DNA of 64,000 nucleotides from Ancrocorticia sp047602305 (GTDB lineage: Bacteria; Actinomycetota; Actinomycetes; Actinomycetales; Actinomycetaceae): contig JASGHO010000001.1 of assembly GCA_047602305.1 (NCBI GenBank), forward strand, positions 868,001 through 932,000, given 5' to 3'. Below are positions 33,343 to 40,164 of this stretch, one piece after another. The stretch's first letter is position 1. Every line of letters begins with the position of its first letter. Both the position numbers and the translations under genes were made by a program. The notes under the pieces were generated by a model. It had not been told where the DNA came from, ran no database searches, and worked only from the letters and a program-made list of their open reading frames with translations.

Positions 33343-33957
33343 TCAGGCTTGCACTTCGGTGGGCTCGTCCGGAACCCTCTTGAAGATCACCTTGAAGATG
33401 GGGAAGAACACCCAGAACGATAGCGCACTGTTGATGATCATGGTGATAACGTCTGCGACCGTGCCTCCGGTCGCTCCCCAGCCCATGCTTTCCATGAAGA
33501 AATGGTAGATCGGTGCCTTGTAGAAGCCCTGCAGTGCGGCCGCTGCAAACGTGATGATGATGTAAGCGATGAAGTACCAAAGCGCAGCCGTGGCCATCGA
33601 GGTGTTCGACTTGAAGGTGACGTTGCGCTGCAGGAAAAAGTTGATGATCTGGGCGATGAGCAAGGTGATTTGCACCGCGAGGAAGTAGGCGAGACCACCG
33701 CCTCCCTCGGGAAGCGCCCCAGAGGCGTAGTCAAAGATATAGAACGGCGACGTGCCGTCCGCACCGGTCCCGATGGGCATCACCTGGAAGTTGGTTTCCA
33801 CCAGCGATGTCCCATTGAAGATATTGCGGAGAATCGGCATGAGCCCGAGCTGAAGAACGGTGATCCCGTTACTCAGGATGAAGAACATCAAGAACTGGGA
33901 GCCAGTCTCATGCTTACTTTCGAAGTTCTTCCACCATGTGGTGATTGACTTGAACAC
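33343..33957 (-). CDS. GtrA-family membrane protein
   Basis: The 204-residue protein has four hydrophobic helices and the GtrA signature INFFLQRNVTFKS. GtrA proteins are proposed flippases for polyprenyl-phosphate-linked sugars. This one is longer than the usual 120-150 residues because of about 45 extra residues between helices 1 and 2 (rich in Gly, Thr and Asn), predicted outside the membrane core. It sits 6 bp after the GH3 gene and 18 bp before the GT2 gene, so the three are almost certainly co-transcribed. Confidence 0.85.
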   Translation of the reverse strand: MFKSITTWWKNFESKHETGSQFLMFFILSNGITVLQLGLMPILRNIFNGTSLVETNFQVMPIGTGADGTSPFYIFDYASGALPEGGGGLAYFLAVQITLLIAQIINFFLQRNVTFKSNTSMATAALWYFIAYIIITFAAAALQGFYKAPIYHFFMESMGWGATGGTVADVITMIINSALSFWVFFPIFKVIFKRVPDEPTEVQA

Positions 33958-33963
33958 AGGGCC

Positions 33964-36432
33964 TCACTTTGCTTGTGACAGAGGTTGCGTACCGGCGGCG
34001 CGCGCTTCGAACTCGCTGGCGAGCTGCTTCTGCCGCGTTCGGTTCCGGACGAATCGTACGATCACCTGGATAAGTCCCTTGACGAAGTGACCGTTGACGA
34101 TGGTGAGAATCGCCTCCACCATGCGCATATCGGCCAGGCCACCGCTCATCTTGGCGATCGCGCGGAACGGCATGCCGTACTGGAAGAGAAGATTGAGATC
34201 GGGCACGCCTTTCTCCTGCGCCTTGCGCAGGCTGCGCTGGAAGTAGTGCTTGTAGATGGCTCGGCCCACCGGGCTCTTGGCATGCTTGAGATCGGACAGG
34301 GGCGACGTCGCCGTGAGAACACGAACCAGTTCGGCGGCGGGCAACGTCCGTCCCAGCAACGTGGCAAACTCGGCGTCGGTGACGTCGTGTACCCGCGCGG
34401 CGGAGTAGTTCTCGATAAGGGTGACGGGGGCAGTATCGGCCACCAGTTCGCCGTCGACCTCAATACTGGACTCCAGCGCGAGATCGTCCACGTTGGCTCC
34501 GATGGCCACACCGTATTCTCCGGCAATGACGCGCCAGCGGTTCGCCTGGGCGTCAAAGACGCGGAAGGTGTACTCGTCGAAGGCAATCCGTACTCGCTTG
34601 CTCTCCCCCGCTTCCAGGGTGACCTTCTCGAAGCCCTTGAGTTCCCGGCGCGGACGCAGGCCCACCTTGCGGGCTTCGGGCGGCGGGGACACGTACAGCT
34701 GCGGCACATCGGCTCCCGCCACATCGCCGGTATTGGTGACGGTAAAGGTGACACCCTCCCCGTCCACGTCCAGCTCCGAGTAGGCGAACGTGGTATACGA
34801 CAGCCCGTAGCCAAACGGGAAGAGAACAGGGACGTCCGCGCTGGAGTAGTAGCGGTATCCGACGAACGGGCCCTCGCGGTAGAGCGCATGCTTCTGCTGC
34901 ACCGGGAACGCGCCCGCCGTGGGGGTCTCGGCGAGGGAACGCGCGTAGGATTCGGCAAGGCGCCCCGAGGGGTTGACGGCTCCCGTCAGCACCCGCACCA
35001 TCGCGCGAGCGCCGGCCTGCCCGCCCAGGTATCCATGCACAACACCTTCGACCTTGTCGATCCACGGCATCTCGATCGCCGATCCGGCAGAAAGGACGAC
35101 GACGACGTGCGGGTTCACCTGCGCAACCCGCTCCAGAAGCTGCACCTGGTTCTCCGGGAGGTGCATGTGCTCGCGGTCCTTGCCCTCGCTCTCAAGAATC
35201 TCATCGAGTCCCAGGTGAAGGAGAACAATATCGGCCGCGCTCGCCGCCTTGATCGCTTCTGCGAGGAGCTGGCCATCGAGTGCCTTGCCTCGCTCAAAGC
35301 CACGCGCGGTTGCCACGATGGAGAGGGAGGAATCCTGGAGCGCTTGCAGCGGGGTGACGAGCCGGGTGGGGTTGACGAGGGAGGAGCCCGCGCCCTGGTA
35401 GCGCGGCTCGAAAGCAAAATCTCCGACGACGGCGACCTTGGTTCCGGAAGCCAGCGGCAGCGCCTTCTGCTCGTTCTTCAGCAGCACGATGCTTGCCTCT
35501 GCCGCTTCTTGGGCGAGCCCGTCGTGCTCATCAAAGATCGACTCATTGACGCTCTCCGGATTGATCCGTTGGGTGAGCGCCACGGCCTCGGCAACGCGGG
35601 CGTTGAGCTGGGCTTCATCGAGGCGGGGAGCCTCAAGGATTTCGCGTACCGAATCGTATCCGGGCGAGGGCATTTCGATGGTTCCACCGGCGGAGATTGC
35701 CGCGACGGGATCGTTTCCGCCGCCCCAGTCGGTGATCACAGCTCCATCGAATCCCCACTCGTCGCGGAGAATGTCGCGAAGGAGGTGCGGGTTCTCGTGG
35801 GAGTAGGTGCCATTGACGAGGTTGTAGCTCGTCATGATCGTGAGAGGTCGTGCCTCTTTGACAAGAATTTCAAAAGCGGTGAGATAAATTTCGCGAAGCG
35901 TTGCCTCGTCCACCACCGAATCGGAGGTCATACGTCGCGTTTCTTGGCTGTTGACAGCAAAGTGCTTGGGGCAGGCGGCAACTCCCGCACTCTGAATGCC
36001 CCGCACGTATCCGGCAGCGAGCTTGCCGGCGAGGTAAGGGTCCTCCGAGAAATACTCGAAGTTGCGTCCCCCGAGCGGGCTGCGCTTGATGTTGAGGCCG
36101 GGGCCGAGCAGCACGTCGACGCCCAGGTGAGAGGCCTCACGGCCAAGAGCGCGTCCAAGGCGCTCAGCAAGGGCGGGATCCCAGCTATTGGAGACAGTGG
36201 CAGATGTGGGGAAACAGGTGGCCGGCTGGGAGGCGTTAATACCCAAGTGATCCGCAGAACCTGCCTGGCGGCGAATACCGTGAGGGCCATCAGACATCCA
36301 CAACTGGCGAACGCCCAGGCGCGGGAGGGCCCGTGTCTGCCACGTCGTCTGGCCGCTCAACAAGGCGGCTTTCTCCAGCGTGGACAACGAGCCAATGGCC
36401 TCGGTGGTGGTGGGGTTAGAGGAACTGCGCAC
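33964..36432 (-). CDS. Family 3 glycoside hydrolase, canonical order, no signal peptide
   Basis: The 822-residue protein resembles beta-glucosidases. The TIM-barrel domain comes first: WMSDGPHGIR, GPGLNIKRSPLGGRNFEYFSEDP split by normal spacing, CPKHFAVNSQE, and the nucleophile Asp in VITDWGG near residue 234. The second domain has the acid/base candidate Glu in ESEGKDREHMHLP and GAVNPSGRL. A fibronectin-III-like domain (FGYGLSYTTF) follows and then about 100 extra residues of unknown fold. GTG at 36432 is preceded by GAAGGAGATATT. Cytoplasmic location is inferred from the absence of a signal. It is linked to GtrA and GT2 genes. Confidence 0.92.
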   Translation of the reverse strand: MRSSSNPTTTEAIGSLSTLEKAALLSGQTTWQTRALPRLGVRQLWMSDGPHGIRRQAGSADHLGINASQPATCFPTSATVSNSWDPALAERLGRALGREASHLGVDVLLGPGLNIKRSPLGGRNFEYFSEDPYLAGKLAAGYVRGIQSAGVAACPKHFAVNSQETRRMTSDSVVDEATLREIYLTAFEILVKEARPLTIMTSYNLVNGTYSHENPHLLRDILRDEWGFDGAVITDWGGGNDPVAAISAGGTIEMPSPGYDSVREILEAPRLDEAQLNARVAEAVALTQRINPESVNESIFDEHDGLAQEAAEASIVLLKNEQKALPLASGTKVAVVGDFAFEPRYQGAGSSLVNPTRLVTPLQALQDSSLSIVATARGFERGKALDGQLLAEAIKAASAADIVLLHLGLDEILESEGKDREHMHLPENQVQLLERVAQVNPHVVVVLSAGSAIEMPWIDKVEGVVHGYLGGQAGARAMVRVLTGAVNPSGRLAESYARSLAETPTAGAFPVQQKHALYREGPFVGYRYYSSADVPVLFPFGYGLSYTTFAYSELDVDGEGVTFTVTNTGDVAGADVPQLYVSPPPEARKVGLRPRRELKGFEKVTLEAGESKRVRIAFDEYTFRVFDAQANRWRVIAGEYGVAIGANVDDLALESSIEVDGELVADTAPVTLIENYSAARVHDVTDAEFATLLGRTLPAAELVRVLTATSPLSDLKHAKSPVGRAIYKHYFQRSLRKAQEKGVPDLNLLFQYGMPFRAIAKMSGGLADMRMVEAILTIVNGHFVKGLIQVIVRFVRNRTRQKQLASEFEARAAGTQPLSQAK

Positions 36433-36463
36433 AATATCTCCTTCATGGAAAGAATAGGAGGGC

Positions 36464-36511
36464 CGGATGGGCCAGATGGAATCGGACATCCGCTTCCATC
36501 GGGCCCATCCG
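36464..36511. terminator. Long hairpin between the small lipoprotein gene and the GH3 gene
   Basis: CGGATGGGCC pairs with GGCCCATCCG, and inner GATGGAA pairs with TTCCATC. No U-run on either strand. It lies in the 98-bp gap between two minus-strand genes and may attenuate or stabilise transcripts. Confidence 0.5.
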
Positions 36512-36530
36512 ATAGGTCATCGTGAGATGC

Positions 36531-36971
36531 TTACTTCTCGGCCTCGGCCATCGCGCCATCCTGATCCATGGACCAGGACTTGCCGGTCTCGGCGGACACG
36601 GCCGTCACCACGAACTTGGTGCCGTCGGTAATCTGGATCTGCTTGGTGAACTTCTCGACGGCCTCAGAGGGCTTGTAGGGCAGAACCCACATGCCGTACT
36701 TCTGCGTGGGCTGGTCCACATCCGATGCCAGCATGACCTGGGTCATGCCGGACTCCTGTGCGATCTGGTCGTTGATGAGCTTGACGCCCGCCTCCAGATC
36801 GGCAACAAAAGCTTCGCTTTCGTCAGAATTGCTCTTCGGAGCTTCCTCAGCGGCCTGGGAGGTTGCTGCTGCACCCGATCCACCATCGGACGAACCACAA
36901 GCGGACAGTCCGAAGGTAGCGGTGACGGCCATCGCCATGGCAAAACCCGCACGCAACATGGTCTTCTTCAT
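36531..36971 (-). CDS. Small lipoprotein of unknown function
   Basis: The 146-residue precursor has a signal peptide with lipobox LSAC (Cys at about residue 26), then a Gly/Ser/Ala-rich linker and a 90-residue soluble domain with MWVLPYKPSEAVEKFTKQIQI. I do not recognise the domain. AAAGGAGAAACA precedes the ATG; the frame opens much earlier, without support. It lies between two GH3 genes on the same strand and is presumably anchored on the outer face of the membrane with the lipoprotein GH3. Confidence 0.75.
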   Translation of the reverse strand: MKKTMLRAGFAMAMAVTATFGLSACGSSDGGSGAAATSQAAEEAPKSNSDESEAFVADLEAGVKLINDQIAQESGMTQVMLASDVDQPTQKYGMWVLPYKPSEAVEKFTKQIQITDGTKFVVTAVSAETGKSWSMDQDGAMAEAEK

Positions 36972-37101
36972 TGTTTCTCCTTTGAATTGACTGGCCGGGT
37001 AACAGTGTTGTCCCCGCCAGATATTGGCGTACCGACGCACAATACTCGCAAGCGCACACGCTCGAAAGCCCGCGTCGTCGTCGTTCAATATGAATCCTGG
37101 T

Positions 37102-37133
37102 TGGTCGGGGACGTACATCCCCGTCCCCGACCA
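37102..37133 (-). terminator. Hairpin between the lipoprotein GH3 gene and the small lipoprotein gene
   Basis: TGGTCGGGGACG pairs with CGTCCCCGACCA (12 bp, 8-nt loop), 69-100 nt after the GH3 stop. There is no U-run, so partial termination is possible. Confidence 0.5.
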
Positions 37134-37201
37134 CCCAGCGATCACACCAAGAACTGGCGCAATCTTCAGCGATCCCGCCGATGGGTTATCGGCGCAATCC
37201 C

Positions 37202-39625
37202 TTACTTAATCGGGTCTCCGGAACAGCTCAAACCGAAGCCGTACTCGTAGACATTTCCTGCGGCATCCTTGTAGGAATCCACATCCTTCTCCAGGTCCTC
37301 GAAGCTGGCCTCGACCGCATCCATGGAAGCCGGCATGCCGAGCGGCAGGCGGCCGGAGGAGTCGGTGATACCGAGGGCCACGTCGAGCATGGTCGCGTCA
37401 GTCACGCTGAAGCCCACCACGATCGCATCGGAGCCGGCCTCGAACTCGGCCGGGACCACCATGCCGTTGACGATCGACACGAGCGTCACAACCGGAATGT
37501 CCTTGCCGCTGGCCTTGACGGCGTCAACCGCACGCTGGAAGGCATCGAGGTGGGACTCGTTCGAAATCTTGGAGTTGGCGCCGTAGTAGGAGCGGTTCTC
37601 CTTCGAGCCGTCGGGCTGGGTATCGCCGGCGATCGAGGTCTTGCGAACGTTCTCGCCATCAGCCGTGTAAGGACGGTACTGGAGCGAGATGGGCCACCAC
37701 GAACGCGATCCATCTTCACCCTCGGTCAGGCCCTGGCTGGTGAAGGTGCCACCGTTGTTCGGGTTGTCCATACCCACGATGACCATGTCCACATCGGACA
37801 GATCGGGGGCGGTGTAGCTGGTGACCTTCTTGTCGGCGTCGGTGACAGCCTCATCGGTGACAACTTCACCGAAGTACTGCTTGGCCACCTCGACATCAAC
37901 GGTCGGGCCCTCGGTGTACTGTGCCTCGCTGAAGACACTCTTATGGCCGGTATCGAAGGCGCGAGGAATGTATACCTTCATGTTCTTGTAGTCATCCTTG
38001 GGAGCCTCGCAGCGAATCGCGCTGTCCTGGTTCTTCAGCACAACAACGGACTCGTGCTGGGCATCGACGCCGGCCGCAACGGCCTCCTCGTTACCCACGA
38101 TCTCCTTGGACTCTTCCAGGTCCTGGAAGGGGTTGTCGTAAAGTCCCACACCAAACAGGTTGGAGAGGATACGCGTTCCGGACTCGGCCCAGCGGGTGGC
38201 GGCGTCAACATCAAGATCGCCAGCCTTATGAGCCTCATCCCACATCTTGTAGGCGGCCTGAACCGGCTTGATGTCGTTGTTGCCGCCGAACTGATCGATG
38301 CCCGTCTTGAGGATCTCGAAGTGGCGCTCTTCCTTCGTCAGGTCCTTGGCGCCCCAGGCCATGCCGAACATGCCCTCGGAGCCGTCCTCGACCGAGTTGG
38401 TCACGCCCCAGTCGGTGACGATCACGCCGTCGTAGCCCATGTCCTTACGGGCCTTGTCCACGCGTACCTTGTCGTAGGCCGAACCCATGAGGTTGCCGTA
38501 GTAGGCCTCACCCTTACCATCGGCGACGATGGAGTAGGAGGTCATCATGCCGCCGGCACCGGCCTCGATCGCGGCCTTGAAGACCTTGAGGTGAGCCTCA
38601 CCGTTGTCGCCAGGCATGACGGCGTACTTGCCGCTCTGCTCGTGGGACTCGCGGCCGCCCTCGGCTGCGCCGTCGCCCGGGAAGTGCTTGATGACGGTGG
38701 CAACGGAACCCTGGCCCATGCCGGTGTCCTTGCCTTCCTCATCGAAGGTCCCCTGGAAGCCCGCAACGTAGTTGGCGGACATCTCGGCGGCCATATCGGG
38801 ATCCTCGCCGAAGGTTCCGGCGATGCGTGGCCAGCGCGGATCGGAAGCCAGATCGATCTGCGGGCTCAACGCGTTCTGCAAGCCCATGGCGCGGTACTCC
38901 TCGGAGGCGTACTTGCCGAATTCCAGAACGGTCTCGGGATTGAAGGTTGCCGCAAGGCCGAGGTTGCTCGGCCACTGGGAGGTGCCGCCCGAGGAGCCAT
39001 CGTAGCTATCCTTGGCGTCGTGGCGCGGGTCGGAGGAGAAGTTCACCGGAATGTAGGGCTCTCCCTCCTTGCCCAGGGTCTCGACGTATGCCTGCAACTC
39101 GTTGGTCCATAGCACAACGGGCTCGACATCATTGCCGCCCGCGTACAGGACATTACGAAGATAGGACTCGCTCAGGTATTCCTTCTGGGCATCGCTCAGG
39201 CCGTCTTCGGGAGCGCGCTCGTGGCTCGAGAAGAGCATGAGGCCCGAAATCTGGTCGGCGGCCAGCTGCGGTGCCAGATCGGCGGCACGATCAGCGTAGG
39301 AGTTACGCCAGTCCTCCCACTTGTCGAGCGTTCCGTTACCGTTCATGTCCTTGAAGGCGTAGGTGAACTCGCCATCCTTCTCCTCAAGCAGCTTGAAGCC
39401 TGCTTCGGAGCCGAAGGAGAGCTTGGTCCCGCCATTCGGATTCTCAACAACGGTGAAGGTGGTGGTACCGTCGTTGACTTCTCGTGTGGTGTATTTGTTG
39501 CCGTCGCCTGTGCTTGTGCCTTCGTCCGATGACTTGGTGTCATCCGGAGAAGACGTACAGCCTGCTAGCACGATCGCTAGCACGCCGGCAAACGCAATCC
39601 CACTCCTCATGGGTGAGGTTCTCAT
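37202..39625 (-). CDS. Lipoprotein family 3 glycoside hydrolase
   Basis: The 807-residue precursor has a signal peptide with lipobox LAGC (Cys near residue 23), placing it on the outer membrane face. The barrel domain shows WPRIAGTFGEDPDMAAEM, VIKHFPGDGAAEGG and the nucleophile Asp in VIVTDWGV near residue 405. The second domain covers residues 500-800 (SVVVLKNQDSAI ... SSGRLPLGMP). It ends in YEYGFGLSC without a fibronectin-like domain. GGGGGAAACTTC precedes the ATG. It heads the minus-strand glycan cluster. Confidence 0.92.
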   Translation of the reverse strand: MRTSPMRSGIAFAGVLAIVLAGCTSSPDDTKSSDEGTSTGDGNKYTTREVNDGTTTFTVVENPNGGTKLSFGSEAGFKLLEEKDGEFTYAFKDMNGNGTLDKWEDWRNSYADRAADLAPQLAADQISGLMLFSSHERAPEDGLSDAQKEYLSESYLRNVLYAGGNDVEPVVLWTNELQAYVETLGKEGEPYIPVNFSSDPRHDAKDSYDGSSGGTSQWPSNLGLAATFNPETVLEFGKYASEEYRAMGLQNALSPQIDLASDPRWPRIAGTFGEDPDMAAEMSANYVAGFQGTFDEEGKDTGMGQGSVATVIKHFPGDGAAEGGRESHEQSGKYAVMPGDNGEAHLKVFKAAIEAGAGGMMTSYSIVADGKGEAYYGNLMGSAYDKVRVDKARKDMGYDGVIVTDWGVTNSVEDGSEGMFGMAWGAKDLTKEERHFEILKTGIDQFGGNNDIKPVQAAYKMWDEAHKAGDLDVDAATRWAESGTRILSNLFGVGLYDNPFQDLEESKEIVGNEEAVAAGVDAQHESVVVLKNQDSAIRCEAPKDDYKNMKVYIPRAFDTGHKSVFSEAQYTEGPTVDVEVAKQYFGEVVTDEAVTDADKKVTSYTAPDLSDVDMVIVGMDNPNNGGTFTSQGLTEGEDGSRSWWPISLQYRPYTADGENVRKTSIAGDTQPDGSKENRSYYGANSKISNESHLDAFQRAVDAVKASGKDIPVVTLVSIVNGMVVPAEFEAGSDAIVVGFSVTDATMLDVALGITDSSGRLPLGMPASMDAVEASFEDLEKDVDSYKDAAGNVYEYGFGLSCSGDPIK

Positions 39626-40164
39626 GAAGTTTCCCCCTAGTTTGTGTGGCTCGTTCGCAACATCACTGTTGCCGCGGAGACATCTCTATTGCCCAGCATC
39701 CGGTTCACGTATGAATGACTCGCCCAACATCGTTGTTAAAAGGTCACGTCTCAATGTGTTTGTCGTCACCAAACCGGTCGCGTACTGCCAACCATATTGA
39801 TGAGAAGCGAGGCAGCGGCGCTTGACTGCATAAAACGTCACTTTCAGGACACAATCCGCACCTTCACCCGGAGTGCCTCGGGGTATGCGTCCTTATCGGC
39901 GACGACGACAGCGCCGCGCCTCGCTTACCTGGTCACGTCGCCTTGGCAGCCGTCCGTGCGGCCAATTCGACTGAATATGCATGCCATCACCGGGTGCGGC
40001 GTATATCACCTTATGCTGTGATCACCTGGCGGTATGCCCGTAAGTGCCAAAGGAGGCGGGGCATACACGCGACAAGCCGCGTGGCTGCACGAGCACCACG
40101 AGGCACGTCCGCCGCAGGGTGACAGCGTGGCAGCGCGCCGCTTAACTGGTTAAGGAGGACCGGT
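39626..40164. other. 539-bp divergent regulatory region between two GH3 genes
   Basis: Both flanking genes read away from this region, so it must hold both promoters. I saw no open reading frame worth calling and no confident -10/-35 pair. It is AT-richer in its left half. A strong AAGGAGGA lies before the right-hand TTG start. It is the place to look for LytTR direct-repeat sites. Confidence 0.5.

Noticed and set aside
37202..39112. Large plus-strand open frame (643 codons) antisense to the lipoprotein GH3 gene
   Set aside because: A shadow of codon bias in a high-GC gene; it has no recognisable domain and the minus-strand gene is unambiguous. The same applies to other long antisense frames, for example 33985-36525 and 19774-21354.
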